DNA from: an uncultured Pseudomonadota bacterium
GTDB lineage: Bacteria; Myxococcota_A; Polyangia; Nannocystales; Nannocystaceae
DNA length: 46,737 bases
Reading direction: 5' to 3'
Assembly (NCBI GenBank): GCA_913061055.1
Contig: CAJXVA010000014.1
Coordinates: 1-46,737 of the forward strand
Part shown: one piece after another, positions 8,191-17,022 of the stretch
How the letters are laid out: each line of letters opens with the position of its first letter
Numbering within the stretch: position 1 is the stretch's first letter
Program-made: the position numbers and the translations under genes
The notes under the pieces: generated by a model
Seen by the model: only the letters and a program-made list of their open reading frames with translations
Database searches by the model: none
Told to the model about the DNA's origin: nothing

Positions 8191-11034
8191 ATGGCGAGCC
8201 GAGACCCATCTCCCACTGCGCAGACATTCGACGAGTCGATGTCAGCTCCCCGAGCACCGGGGATGGGACTCGAACTCGCGGACCGTCGCCGGGTGTCGAG
8301 GCTCATCGAGTCGATGACCGGGCAGAAGGACCAACCGGAGCGCCTCGGCCGATTCGAGATCGAGATGTTGCTCGGCGAGGGTGCATTCGGCGAGGTCTAC
8401 CTCGCGATCGACCCCGACCTCCGCCGTCCGCTGGCGCTCAAACTGCTCAAGCAGAGCGCCAATGCCGATGCCCTGGTTCGGCTACGCAAGGAGGCGCAAG
8501 CGATGGCCGCCCTCGAGCAGGCCGACCTGATGACGGTGTACGAGGTCGGCACCATCGGCGATCGAGCCTTCATCGCGATGGAGCTTGCGGAGGGAGGAAC
8601 GCTGGATGCTTGGGCACGTGCCGAAACTCGATCGTTCTCGGCGATCGCCACGCAGGTCGAGATTGCCGCCCGATGCCTGGCCGCCGCGCACGAGGCGGGA
8701 TTCGTGCACCGCGACGTGAAGCCTTCGAACATCCTCATCGGCTCCGACGGTCGAGCCAAGGTCGCCGACTTCGGGTTGGTGCATGTGCAGCCGCTCGGTG
8801 GTGACCTGGACGAGGATGGGCTGAAGACAACCCTCGCTGGCACGCCCGCGTACATGGCACCCGAACAGTTCGACGGAGCAGAGCCGACGGCGAGGGCCGA
8901 CCAATATGCGCTGGGCGTCACGCTGTTCGAGATGGTGTACGGACGGCGCCCGACCAAGCGCGCCCCGGCGGTCGAAGACATCGGAGTCCCGAGCTACCGG
9001 GAGCAGGCGCCGCGACGGGTTCCGGGATGGCTACGAGAAGCGCTCTACCGATCGCTTCGCTTCGACCCGCGGGAGCGGTTTCCGTCGATGGACGCCTTCG
9101 CCGATGCTCTGGCGTCTGGGATCGGTCAGCGGAAGCGTCGGACCCGAGGGGTCGTAGGAGCGGCTGCGTTGGCGACCGCGGCCGGGGTGGGTTGGTTCTT
9201 GCGCCCCGATGCCGTGGCCACAGTGCCTTGTGCGGATCAAGCTCGCGAAGTGGTTGGGCGTACGTGGACGCCGTCGCGTGCGGGAGCGATGGCCGCCGCG
9301 ATTCGCGGCACCAAGACCTCCTACGCAGATGCTCTCGCCGACGCTACGAGGGCGAGGATCGACGCGCGCGCGACGGCTTGGGTCGAGTCCTGGACCGAGG
9401 CATGCGCGGATGATCCCACGCCTGCCCGGGTCGAGCAGAGGGCGTGTCTCGAGGGGCAGCGAGCCACCCTCGACGCGCTGCTCGAGGCCCCCCTCGGTGA
9501 GGGATCGGTAGACACGCTGGCCGCGGCTCTGGGCGACAGCCTCGATCCGCAGGCGTGTGCACAAACCCGGACGCGTCCACACACCACCGCGACGACGGCT
9601 CCGGAGTCCACGCTCAAACAGCAGCTTCGAGACGCCGAAGTTGCCCTCGCGCGCGGTGCATTCTCCGAGGCTCGTGCGGGTGCCGACGGGGTGCTTCGTG
9701 GGGCACTGAAGGCAGGGCAAACCCGGATTGTGGTCGAATCCGGAATGCTGGCTGCCCGGGCATCGCTCGAGCAGGACAAGCCCGACGAGGCGGAGACTCC
9801 GGCCACGGACGCTCTCAACGCAGCGCTCTCCGTTGGTCTGGACGTGCAGGCCAGCGACGCCGCGTTGCTGCTTGCGCGGGCCGTGGCGCAGCGTACAGAG
9901 CCCGAGGAAGCCCTGCGGTGGGCCGAGCTCGCGGTGTCGCTGTCGGCACGTTCGGGTCGGTCGGTTCGTGCCCGCGCTGAAGCGCTCACCGTTTTGGCGC
10001 GGACGCTGGCTCTCGCGCGGAACATCCCGGAGGCCGCATCACGTTGTGACGAAGCGATCGCGCTCGCGGAGTCCGCACCTGAAGGCCCCACCTCTCAGTC
10101 GAGGCTCGACTGCGGCAGAACCTGGGTGTCGGCGGGGCGATTCGACGACGCTGAGCCGCAACTCGAGCAGGCGATCGAGACCCTGAAGATCCGCTATGGC
10201 CCTGGGCACCCGGAGGTCGCCACCGCCCTCCAGGTGCTCGCGGGCGTGTTCGACCAAGCGAGCCGGCCCGACGAGGCGCTCGCCAGCGCCGAAGAAGCGC
10301 TCGAGCTGGTTCGTAACGCCTACGGCGACGAAGACCATCGCATTCTCACCGCGCTCAGCACCGCCTCGGGCATGTCGAACCGGGCTGGAGACTACGACCG
10401 GGCGCTCGCGCTCGCGCTGGAAGCCGCGGAGGTTGCCCGAAAGACGCTGAACCCCGGCGACCGAAAATACAACTACGCCGTGTGTATGGCCGCCGGGTTC
10501 GCCATGGGCTTCGACTGCGGAGACGACACACGAGCCCTCGCAGACGACTGCGTCGCCGGTATCCGCAAAGCAGAAGGGGACACCCCGATCGCGGAGTTCT
10601 CATCTCCGGTTGCGTCCGCCAACACCCAAGGCTGGATCTTCGCTGTGCTCGTCTACCAGTGCCTCGAAGACGCCGACGCGGAAGCTGAGGCACGCGGCGG
10701 CCTGACCCGCTACGTCGACGCGGACAACGTCAGCTTCGAGCTTCAGACGATGTCGCTCGCGATCTTGGCCAACGCCGACCTCGCCGCGAACGACCCCGCC
10801 GCGGCGGAAACCAAGATTCGCGATCTGCTGGAGCGGACCGGCGACACCAACGTGATCAAGCTCCGCGAAGGCATGTGGCGGACGACGCTCACCCAGGCGT
10901 TGGCGAAGCAAGAGCGCCACCAAGAGGCTCGCGAGGAGGCCGCGCGGGCTCTGGAGCTGTTCGATGGCGGGGACGACGAAGCCATCGGTCCCGAGCGCGA
11001 CTGGCTCACCGAGTATCTGGCCGAGGAGCACTGA
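8191..11034 (+). CDS. Ser/Thr protein kinase with membrane segment, Cys-containing module and TPRs (kinase A)
   Basis: 947 residues from ATG 8191; an ATG at 8158, one base after the previous stop, is an alternative. The kinase domain (about 50-315) has GEGAFGEV from residue 62, HRD with His173, DFG with Asp193, and GTPAYMAPE. One membrane segment follows at about 320-340. After it comes a region with four Cys (first at residue 347, later in EAC, ACLEGQR and QAC), then TPR units to the C-terminus, including IRYGPGHPEVATAL and AYGDEDHRILTAL, the kinesin-light-chain type of about 42 residues. The kinase should face the cytoplasm; the Cys-containing part and TPRs would then face the periplasm if there is only one membrane crossing. 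An ECF sigma factor starts 16 bp downstream, suggesting it is a partner or substrate. Confidence 0.93.
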   Translation: MASRDPSPTAQTFDESMSAPRAPGMGLELADRRRVSRLIESMTGQKDQPERLGRFEIEMLLGEGAFGEVYLAIDPDLRRPLALKLLKQSANADALVRLRKEAQAMAALEQADLMTVYEVGTIGDRAFIAMELAEGGTLDAWARAETRSFSAIATQVEIAARCLAAAHEAGFVHRDVKPSNILIGSDGRAKVADFGLVHVQPLGGDLDEDGLKTTLAGTPAYMAPEQFDGAEPTARADQYALGVTLFEMVYGRRPTKRAPAVEDIGVPSYREQAPRRVPGWLREALYRSLRFDPRERFPSMDAFADALASGIGQRKRRTRGVVGAAALATAAGVGWFLRPDAVATVPCADQAREVVGRTWTPSRAGAMAAAIRGTKTSYADALADATRARIDARATAWVESWTEACADDPTPARVEQRACLEGQRATLDALLEAPLGEGSVDTLAAALGDSLDPQACAQTRTRPHTTATTAPESTLKQQLRDAEVALARGAFSEARAGADGVLRGALKAGQTRIVVESGMLAARASLEQDKPDEAETPATDALNAALSVGLDVQASDAALLLARAVAQRTEPEEALRWAELAVSLSARSGRSVRARAEALTVLARTLALARNIPEAASRCDEAIALAESAPEGPTSQSRLDCGRTWVSAGRFDDAEPQLEQAIETLKIRYGPGHPEVATALQVLAGVFDQASRPDEALASAEEALELVRNAYGDEDHRILTALSTASGMSNRAGDYDRALALALEAAEVARKTLNPGDRKYNYAVCMAAGFAMGFDCGDDTRALADDCVAGIRKAEGDTPIAEFSSPVASANTQGWIFAVLVYQCLEDADAEAEARGGLTRYVDADNVSFELQTMSLAILANADLAANDPAAAETKIRDLLERTGDTNVIKLREGMWRTTLTQALAKQERHQEAREEAARALELFDGGDDEAIGPERDWLTEYLAEEH

Positions 11035-11036
11035 GG

Positions 11037-11042
11037 TACCCT
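11037..11042 (+). promoter_or_regulatory. -10 element (TACCCT) before the ECF sigma GTG
   Basis: TACCCT directly follows the kinase stop codon and ends 8 nt before the GTG at 11051. This would let the sigma gene be transcribed separately from the kinase, with little or no leader. Confidence 0.5.
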
Positions 11043-11050
11043 CGTCCTTG

Positions 11051-11635
11051 GTGGAGGACGCGGAACTGCTCGAAGCATGGCGACAGGGCGACACCTCGGC
11101 AGCCGACCAGCTCATCCGAAAGCACTTCTCTGCCGTGCAGCGGTTCTTTCGCAACAAGGCGTGGGGGGACTGCGAAGACCTCACCCAGACGACGTTCGAA
11201 CGCTGCGTCGTCGGACGCGACCGCTTCGAGGGGCGAAGTTCCTTCCGTACGTACCTGTTCTCGGTCGCCCGCTACGTGCTCTTCGAACACTACCGTGGCA
11301 AGAAGGCCGGCGCCTTTGACCCTGCCCACAGCAGCGTCATCGACATCGATGCGAGCCCCAGCCAGATCGTCGCCGGTATGCAGTGGCAGCAGACCTTCCT
11401 CGGCTTGCTTCGCGAGATACCGGTCGAGATGCAGGTCGTCCTCGAGCTCTACTACTGGGAGGGGCTGCGGACCCATGAGATCGCGGAGGTCGTCGATGTG
11501 CCCCGTGGCACGGTGAAGAGCCGACTGCACCACGCTCGCCTGCAGCTGAGAAAGCGCTGCGAACAGAACGGACTGGAGATGGAGCAGCCTGTCTCCCTTC
11601 CCGGGTGGGCGCGGGACCTCGAATTCGCCGCGTGA
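11051..11635 (+). CDS. ECF sigma-70 family factor (partner of kinase A)
   Basis: 194 residues. Region 2 (about 5-75) contains LLEAWRQGD, FFRNK, a DLTQTTFERC helix and SFRTYLFSVARYVL, which bind the -10 element and core polymerase. Region 4 (about 120-165) has IPVEMQVVLELYYWEGLRTHEIAEV and GTVKSRLHHARLQL, the helix-turn-helix for the -35 element. The GTG start was chosen because it gives the usual ECF N-terminus and aligns with the second ECF factor here (MPDDDNALL). No anti-sigma factor is adjacent; the upstream kinase is the likely controller, as known for kinase-linked ECF groups. The two ECF factors in this window are close paralogues. Confidence 0.92.
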   Translation: MEDAELLEAWRQGDTSAADQLIRKHFSAVQRFFRNKAWGDCEDLTQTTFERCVVGRDRFEGRSSFRTYLFSVARYVLFEHYRGKKAGAFDPAHSSVIDIDASPSQIVAGMQWQQTFLGLLREIPVEMQVVLELYYWEGLRTHEIAEVVDVPRGTVKSRLHHARLQLRKRCEQNGLEMEQPVSLPGWARDLEFAA

Positions 11636-11762
11636 AGCCACGCTTCGGTCGGCCTCGGGACGAGCCGCTTGCAGTCTGCTCGCATCCCGACATGAGCGAT
11701 GCTCATGGTGGTACGAAGACTGGTCATTGGGTTCATACCTGAGGATCCCCCAAAGTGTGGTC

Positions 11763-12236
11763 ATGCAAACGACGATTTGGGTGACCGCGCTCGCCTGCGC
11801 GCTGATGGCGGGGATCTATCTCGCCTTCTCGAGCTTCGTCATGAGCTCGTTGGCCGTTCTGCCGAGAGTGCAAGGGATTGCCGCCATGCAGTCGATCAAC
11901 CGCGTGATCCTCTCTTCGAGCTTCATGGTGTTGTTCTTCGCCTCGACGGTGGCCAGCCTTGGCCTCGGGGTATGGGGGGTCGTTCGCTGGGGTGTCCCCG
12001 GATCGTCGTACCTCGTCACGGGCGGTTTGCTGTACGTCTTGGGGATGTTCGTCTGCACCGCGGCGTTCAATGTGCCCTTGAACGATGGCCTCGACGCACT
12101 CGACCCGACCAGCACGTCCGCGGCCGAGGTGTGGACCACCTACCTTCGGGACTGGACCCGCTACAACCACTTGCGGACCGTCTTTTCGGCCGCCGCGAGC
12201 GTGGTCTTCGTAGCCGCCGCCTGGGTGGCGCGCTGA
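11763..12236 (+). CDS. DUF1772-type small membrane protein
   Basis: 157 residues with four hydrophobic segments, at about 5-30, 50-75, 80-105 and 135-155. The NVPLND segment followed by WTRYNHLRT near the end is the conserved signature of DUF1772 (anthrone-oxygenase-like family). The biochemical role of most bacterial members is unknown. Chosen start ATG 11763. It stands alone between the sigma gene and another membrane protein gene; the 127 bp upstream contains a CATACCT segment (11735-11740) that might be a weak -10. Confidence 0.75.
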   Translation: MQTTIWVTALACALMAGIYLAFSSFVMSSLAVLPRVQGIAAMQSINRVILSSSFMVLFFASTVASLGLGVWGVVRWGVPGSSYLVTGGLLYVLGMFVCTAAFNVPLNDGLDALDPTSTSAAEVWTTYLRDWTRYNHLRTVFSAAASVVFVAAAWVAR

Positions 12237-12277
12237 AGCGGCCCGCACCTGTCTTCGCTCGTCGGCCCTCGCCCGGG

Positions 12278-12283
12278 TAGCAT
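12278..12283 (+). promoter_or_regulatory. -10 element (TAGCAT) before start at 12296
   Basis: TAGCAT ends 12 nt before the ATG. It belongs to the start-proximal series seen across the window but is more distant than most. Confidence 0.4.
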
Positions 12284-12295
12284 CCACCCAGGCTC

Positions 12296-12880
12296 ATGAA
12301 CGTAGATTGGGATCGACTTCGAGCAGAGTTCGCGACGGGCGAAGTCCGCCAACAGGCCGCCCGTGCGCTCGAGGCCCGACGCTTCGAGTTTGCAGATGGC
12401 ACGATCTGGTTCCCCGACGGGGCTCATGAACTCACGCCCAGCAGCCTCGGACTGCCCGCCCTGTTCGGTGTGATGCTCTGTGCGGGGGTCGGGGCCGCCG
12501 TCTGTTGGGCCGATGGTTTGGTCTACAAGTGGCCGGCGACCGGCGTTGCTGTCCTTGCGTTGGTCGGAATCGCGTTGCTTCTACGGTCCGAAGCTCGCCG
12601 AACACGCGCGGTGGAGAGTCGGCTGGAGCGCGGTCTGTTCTTGTTGGCTGATGGTGTGTTGTTGCGAAGTCAGGGGGTGGACACCCGGATCCCGAAGTCT
12701 GCGATTTCGAGCTTCGTCATCCGCCACCGGAATCGAGGCGGCGAGAGGTCGTCACCGTGGCTCCACATTCTGCAGGGCGACGTTGACGTTCCGACCGAAC
12801 TCACCGCGCCGGTACTCCCGATCTTCGAGCGCTGGTTGTCGGATGCGGAACTGGACCCCGTCGACCCTGTCGAAGCGTAA
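12296..12880 (+). CDS. Membrane protein of unknown function with two membrane segments
   Basis: 194 residues. The first 40 residues are soluble. Two hydrophobic segments follow (about 47-68 and 77-96), then a soluble C-terminal part with DGVLLRSQGVDTRIPKSAISSF, which looks like a small beta-rich domain of the kind found after a membrane hairpin in PH-like proteins. I do not recognise a family. Base composition and codon use match the neighbours. The gap to the following lipoprotein is about 100 bp and has its own -10 element, so it is probably a separate transcript. Confidence 0.7.
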   Translation: MNVDWDRLRAEFATGEVRQQAARALEARRFEFADGTIWFPDGAHELTPSSLGLPALFGVMLCAGVGAAVCWADGLVYKWPATGVAVLALVGIALLLRSEARRTRAVESRLERGLFLLADGVLLRSQGVDTRIPKSAISSFVIRHRNRGGERSSPWLHILQGDVDVPTELTAPVLPIFERWLSDAELDPVDPVEA

Positions 12881-12970
12881 CGCGCCTTCTCTGGAACGCA
12901 GTCGGCGACGAGCCCCTTGGCCTCGGGTGATGGGTCGAAGCTGCGCCCGTCATCGCGCCGGCCAACTTGC

Positions 12971-12976
12971 TACTGT
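12971..12976 (+). promoter_or_regulatory. Extended -10 element (TGC-TACTGT) before GTG at 12983
   Basis: TACTGT with an upstream TGC (extended -10 form) ends exactly 6 nt before the GTG. Transcription would begin at or next to the start codon. Confidence 0.6.
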
Positions 12977-12982
12977 GCGCCG

Positions 12983-14920
12983 GTGATTCGCTCGTCCCTC
13001 TCGAAGCTCGCCTGTGGTGCGTTTGCAGTGGCGCTCACGACCTCGGCCTGCAAGTCACCCGAGCCGGCCGCATCCTCGAAGGAGAAGGCCGGGGAGACGG
13101 CGGATGCAAGCGACCCGGTGGGCGTAGCCAAGCCGGCGCCGATGGACTTGGCAGTCGGTTTGCCCCCGGGGACTCCGACGGCCGGAGCAGAGCCGAGCAT
13201 CGAGTACGCCGCCGCGCTCGAGCCTCTGTTGGACCTGGTCCCGGGAGCGGACGACTACTACATCGCGCTTCGGGATCCCGCTGCACTGCTTCGGCTGTTC
13301 GACGCCTTCGTCGGCACGGCTGCGCCCACTGTCCTGCAACGGTTCAAAGAGGAAGCCGACGTGGAAGACGTGCTGGTCGTTCTGGAGGAGGTGTCCAAGC
13401 TCCGCGACGCGCTCATCGAGGCGAAGGTCGACATGGACAAGGGGGTCGTGTTTCTCGAGGGCCCCGGTGTTCTGGTGTACGGGACCGCCTCGGACGACCC
13501 GAGCGCGATCAAGGTGGCGCTGAAGGCCGTGGGCGTGAAGGACACGGATCTTCCGCCGACGTGCGTCGCGCCGCCTGCGATGCCCGGGTTTGCCGCGTGC
13601 GGCGAGGATGAGGCGGTCCTCAAGGGCCTTACCCCTGGCAAGCATGGGGCGGCCTTTGTGGCCGCGTACAAAGAACGCTTGACGGGGTTCGACGTCGAGC
13701 AGGGCAACGCGCTGTTTCGGCTGGAGGGTCCCAAGGGTCCGGTCCTGGCCGCGGTCTCGACTCCGCCCGGTCGCATGCACGTGGTGGTCAGCCTGGCTGA
13801 CGTTGCGGAGGAACTCGGCAAGTACCTCGTCGCAGCCAAGCCTGACGCGCTCGGGATGCTGACGCCGGGCGCTGCGTTCATCTGGGGAAATGTGTCTTTG
13901 GCCGCGTTCGAAGACCAGATCGGCCAGGCGCCGGGCCCGGTGAAGAACGTGACCGAGACGCTGACCGGAGAGATGCTCGTCGGAGGTGTGAAGGGGACCG
14001 CAGGCGCGGCGCTGGTCGGTGTCAACGACCCGTTCCCCGCATCGGGTCTGGTCTCGCTCGCAGCCCTTCAGACGGACATGCTCAAGGCCCAGCTCCCCCC
14101 GGGATCAACGGTGAAAGTTGAGCCCGTGGACGTCGGCGGCAGCACCACCCAGGCGCTTCACGTCAACTTTGCCATCGACGAGGAGGGCCAGAAGATGGTC
14201 GATGCGCTCAAGCTCGAGCCCAGCGCGTACGGTTTCTCGGCGGGGCAGTACGCCGGCGCGGTGTTTGGAGGCTCGCAGGAGGCGGTCAAGACGGTGGCCA
14301 GCTACAAGCCAGCGACCGCCTCGATGGACGGCGTGCCTGGAAACCTCGCGGCTGCGCTTCGGTCCGGAGAGACCGCGGTCGCCTTCTACCTCCCCTTTGA
14401 TGCACTCCAAGCGTCCGTGGTCCGGGAGACGCTTCAGGCCGCGGTCGCTTCCACACCCGGGTCCGACTTCGCGGATCCGAAACTCATCTCGGCCGCCTAT
14501 GATGCGGTGAGCCCGTTGTCCTCGGTCGCGATGTGGCTGACCCACCCCCAAAAGGAGCGGGTGCTTCACGTCTCGGTCGAGTCCTTCGCGGATGCCACGA
14601 CCGATGAAGGGAAGGCCGCTCTGGCCGCGCTGGGGAAGGTGATCGCCGGGGCCGACTCTGCGGACACGTACGGCGAGCTCGCCTCCGCCTATCCTTCCTC
14701 GCCCCGTACGCTTCGGTACAAGGTCCGCGCGGGGCAGCTCGAAGGTGGGGTGGGCCCAGTGGCCATGTCCGCGAGTTTCCTCTTGGGGCTCGTCGCCGGC
14801 ATCACCGTTCCCGCATTCATGAAGTACATCGACCGCAGTCGGGCAGCCACCGACGAAGCAGCCGCGGCCGAAAGAGCCGCCGTCGCAGCCGCGGAAGCGG
14901 CCGCCAAAGCCCACAACTAG
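12983..14920 (+). CDS. Large lipoprotein with pilin-like C-terminal segment
   Basis: 645 residues from GTG 12983. Lipobox TSAC with Lys directly after the Cys (SACKSPEP); Lys at +2 has been described as an inner-membrane retention signal in Myxococcus. The body (about 60-570) is a mixed alpha/beta protein with YYIALRDPAALLRLFDAF early on, resembling the DUF3352-type proteins often found in myxobacteria, but the match is weak. Near the end is a hydrophobic stretch, FLLGLVAGITVPAFMKYIDR, much like the IPAFMKY segment after the hydrophobic helix of type IV pilins. An Ala/Glu-rich helix finishes the protein. The protein could be anchored at both ends. Function unknown. It is followed 6 bp later by the PLP enzyme, with no evident functional link. 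Confidence 0.78.
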   Translation: MIRSSLSKLACGAFAVALTTSACKSPEPAASSKEKAGETADASDPVGVAKPAPMDLAVGLPPGTPTAGAEPSIEYAAALEPLLDLVPGADDYYIALRDPAALLRLFDAFVGTAAPTVLQRFKEEADVEDVLVVLEEVSKLRDALIEAKVDMDKGVVFLEGPGVLVYGTASDDPSAIKVALKAVGVKDTDLPPTCVAPPAMPGFAACGEDEAVLKGLTPGKHGAAFVAAYKERLTGFDVEQGNALFRLEGPKGPVLAAVSTPPGRMHVVVSLADVAEELGKYLVAAKPDALGMLTPGAAFIWGNVSLAAFEDQIGQAPGPVKNVTETLTGEMLVGGVKGTAGAALVGVNDPFPASGLVSLAALQTDMLKAQLPPGSTVKVEPVDVGGSTTQALHVNFAIDEEGQKMVDALKLEPSAYGFSAGQYAGAVFGGSQEAVKTVASYKPATASMDGVPGNLAAALRSGETAVAFYLPFDALQASVVRETLQAAVASTPGSDFADPKLISAAYDAVSPLSSVAMWLTHPQKERVLHVSVESFADATTDEGKAALAALGKVIAGADSADTYGELASAYPSSPRTLRYKVRAGQLEGGVGPVAMSASFLLGLVAGITVPAFMKYIDRSRAATDEAAAAERAAVAAAEAAAKAHN

Positions 14921-14926
14921 TTCGCC

Positions 14927-16078
14927 ATGTCCAAGCGTCGTCTCGATACTCAGCTGATCCACGCCGGAGAACCCGAGCCCCGAATCGAGGGGGCGGTGTC
15001 CATGCCGATCTTTCAGACCTCTACGTTCGAGAGTGGTGAGGCGGGCTCCTATCACGACCTCCGCTACCTGAGGCTCAACAACACGCCGAACCATCTCGCG
15101 CTCCACGGAAAGATCGCTGCGATCGAAGGCGCCGAGGCTGCGGTGGTCACCGCCAGTGGCATGGCTGCGATCTCAACCGCGTTGCTCTCGGTGCTGAGGC
15201 CCGGCGATCATGTCATCGCCCAATCCACGCTGTATGGCGGGACGCACTCCTTGTTCATGGAGGACCTGGCGGCGCTTGGCATCGAGGTCTCGCTTTTTCC
15301 GTGCGATGAACCGGCACAGGCCGAGGCTGCGATCCGCCCCAGCACCAAGGTGCTGTACTGCGAATCGCTCGCGAACCCGTTGGTCCAGTTGGCGGCGTTG
15401 CCCGAGCTCGCTGCGTTGGCGAGCAAGCACGGCTTGGTCTCGATGGTCGACAACACGTTCGCAAGCCCGGTCAACCTCCGTCCGGTGGCACTCGGTTTCG
15501 ACCTGGTGTTGCATTCTGCAACGAAGTACCTCAACGGCCATTCGGATTTGGTAGCCGGAGCCATCGCGGGACGCCAGGCTCTGGTCGATGTCGCGCGCCG
15601 CAAGCTCGATCATCTCGGGGCCTGTCTCGATCCCCACACCTGCTTCTTGCTGCACCGCGGGTTGAAGACGCTCGGCGTCCGAGTGCGCCACCAAAACACC
15701 TCCGCGCTGGCCCTCGCCCAAGCCCTCGAAGGACACCCGAACGTGGACCGAGTTCACTACCCGGGGCTGACGTCACATCCCCACTACGAGCGCGCCTGCG
15801 AGCTCTTGGAAGGGTTTGGCGGGATGCTCAGCTTCGAACTCAAGGGCGGCGGAGATGCAGCAGCCAGGCTGGTGCGTGGGTTCTCTTTGGCCGTCAACGC
15901 TCCCAGCCTTGGCGGACCGGAGACGCTTGTCACGAGGCCTTGCGACACCTCGCACAAGGGCATGACGCCGCAAGAGCGGGAGGCCGCGGGCGTGAGCGAT
16001 GCGCTGATTCGTGTGTCGGTTGGGCTCGAAGACCCGCAAGACATCGTCGCGGACTTCGTGACCACGCTGCAGTCGTGA
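14927..16078 (+). CDS. Cys/Met metabolism PLP-dependent enzyme (trans-sulfuration family)
   Basis: 383 residues, full length for the cystathionine gamma-synthase / gamma-lyase / methionine gamma-lyase family. Visible motifs are DTQLIHAGEPEP at the N-terminus, the cofactor-stacking STLYGGTHSLF, VDNTFASP, the Schiff-base lysine in SATKYLNGHSD (Lys200), and the C-terminal SLGGPETLVTRP and SVGLEDPQDI. The enzyme acts in the cytoplasm on homoserine-, cystathionine- or methionine-type substrates. The family is certain, but sequence alone does not separate synthase from lyase, so no gene symbol is given. The usual YSR-NPT segment reads YLRLNNTPN, a mild departure. The ATG start lies 6 bp after the preceding stop, so it may be cotranscribed with the lipoprotein. 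Confidence 0.92.
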   Translation: MSKRRLDTQLIHAGEPEPRIEGAVSMPIFQTSTFESGEAGSYHDLRYLRLNNTPNHLALHGKIAAIEGAEAAVVTASGMAAISTALLSVLRPGDHVIAQSTLYGGTHSLFMEDLAALGIEVSLFPCDEPAQAEAAIRPSTKVLYCESLANPLVQLAALPELAALASKHGLVSMVDNTFASPVNLRPVALGFDLVLHSATKYLNGHSDLVAGAIAGRQALVDVARRKLDHLGACLDPHTCFLLHRGLKTLGVRVRHQNTSALALAQALEGHPNVDRVHYPGLTSHPHYERACELLEGFGGMLSFELKGGGDAAARLVRGFSLAVNAPSLGGPETLVTRPCDTSHKGMTPQEREAAGVSDALIRVSVGLEDPQDIVADFVTTLQS

Positions 16079-16163
16079 CGCGAGTCTCATCCGCGATCGA
16101 CTCGATCGTGCGCCCCGGCACAACACCCCGCGATCGGTTCTTGGCCTCCGAGCTGTGCCGGCC

Positions 16164-16169
16164 TACAAC
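16164..16169 (+). promoter_or_regulatory. -10-like element (TACAAC) before ATG at 16176
   Basis: TACAAC ends 6 nt before the ATG, the same spacing as the stronger TANNNT elements, but its last base is C. Confidence 0.35.
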
Positions 16170-16175
16170 GCGGGC

Positions 16176-16730
16176 ATGCGATCTCGTCGTTTGCTTCTCG
16201 GCACTCTCGTCACCCTCATCGCGTTGCCGGCTCCGGGTTGCGGCTTGTTCCGGCGCCGTCGGGGCAAGGGCGACACCAGCGTCTCGACCAGCGTCTCCGT
16301 CGCGCAGACGGGCCGCGACATCAGCACGTTGACCCGGGACGAATACGAAGTCCTCGACACGACCGCCGGTGACTCGAAGGCCACGCGCTGGTTCTTCTTG
16401 TCGCTCCCCGTCGGCGGTCAGACGAGCGCCGCCGAGGTCGAAGAGAACGCCTACTACAACGCGGTCGGAAAGGTGACCGGATGCGATGCGCTGATGATGG
16501 CGCACCCCAAGCACCGACGCGTCATCGTCCCGCTGTTGATCGTCAACGTGGTTCTCTACGAGGCATCGGTCCGCGGTCGATGTGTTTCGCTCAAGAATGA
16601 CCCCCAGCTGGACGGGGCTGCTCCGTCCACGCGAGAGGCTGGGAAGGTGGAAGCGGCGGCTCCCGTCGAGCCGGCCGCGCAGGTGGAGCCGGCGACGGTC
16701 GCAGAGCCGGCAGTGCCGTCGGCCGGCTGA
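16176..16730 (+). CDS. Small lipoprotein of unknown function
   Basis: 184 residues. Signal peptide MRSRRLLLG... with lipobox APGC, then an Arg-rich patch FRRRRGKGD right after the lipidated Cys. The central region has YEVLDTTAGDSKATRWFFLSLPVGG and AYYNAVGKVTGCDALMMAHPKH, recalling the small lipoproteins of Gram-negative bacteria that carry a VxGxA-type fold with one internal Cys (DUF6567-like; weak match). The tail is a low-complexity Val/Glu/Pro/Ala repeat. The start is fixed by the signal peptide and by the -10-like element 6 nt upstream. No functional neighbour. Confidence 0.75.
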   Translation: MRSRRLLLGTLVTLIALPAPGCGLFRRRRGKGDTSVSTSVSVAQTGRDISTLTRDEYEVLDTTAGDSKATRWFFLSLPVGGQTSAAEVEENAYYNAVGKVTGCDALMMAHPKHRRVIVPLLIVNVVLYEASVRGRCVSLKNDPQLDGAAPSTREAGKVEAAAPVEPAAQVEPATVAEPAVPSAG

Positions 16731-16779
16731 AGAACTGCCGCCGATCGCCCCGTAGCACCGATTTGCGTCCCTCGACCCC

Positions 16780-17001
16780 ATGGGAATGCGCGCCCCGGAC
16801 GAGGGCATGTGCTGGTACCACGGCCCCAACCCGCAGGACGTCTTCTCGGATGCGGAAACCGGCGTCGCGCTGGTATCGGTTCGCTACGAGTCGGGCCCGT
16901 GCATGTGTGAGTCGCCGGTCTATCGCGAGATCATTCGGATCGACGCCGAGACCCTGGCTGAGATCGAGGTGCGCGCCCAGCTGACCTCGCCGGAGGACTG
17001 A
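16780..17001 (+). CDS. Small conserved-looking protein with CMC motif
   Basis: 73 residues, no signal peptide or membrane segment. Three Cys: one in GMCWYHG and two in GPCMCESP, an arrangement that could bind a metal ion. The C-terminal half (YREIIRIDAETLAEIEVRAQL) reads as a strand plus helix. I recognise no family. It could start at the second ATG (16786). Codon use fits the neighbours and the opposite-strand gene ends 21 bp away, so the frame is probably real but not certain. Confidence 0.55.
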   Translation: MGMRAPDEGMCWYHGPNPQDVFSDAETGVALVSVRYESGPCMCESPVYREIIRIDAETLAEIEVRAQLTSPED

Positions 17002-17022
17002 TGTCGGGCGGTCTCGGTCGCG

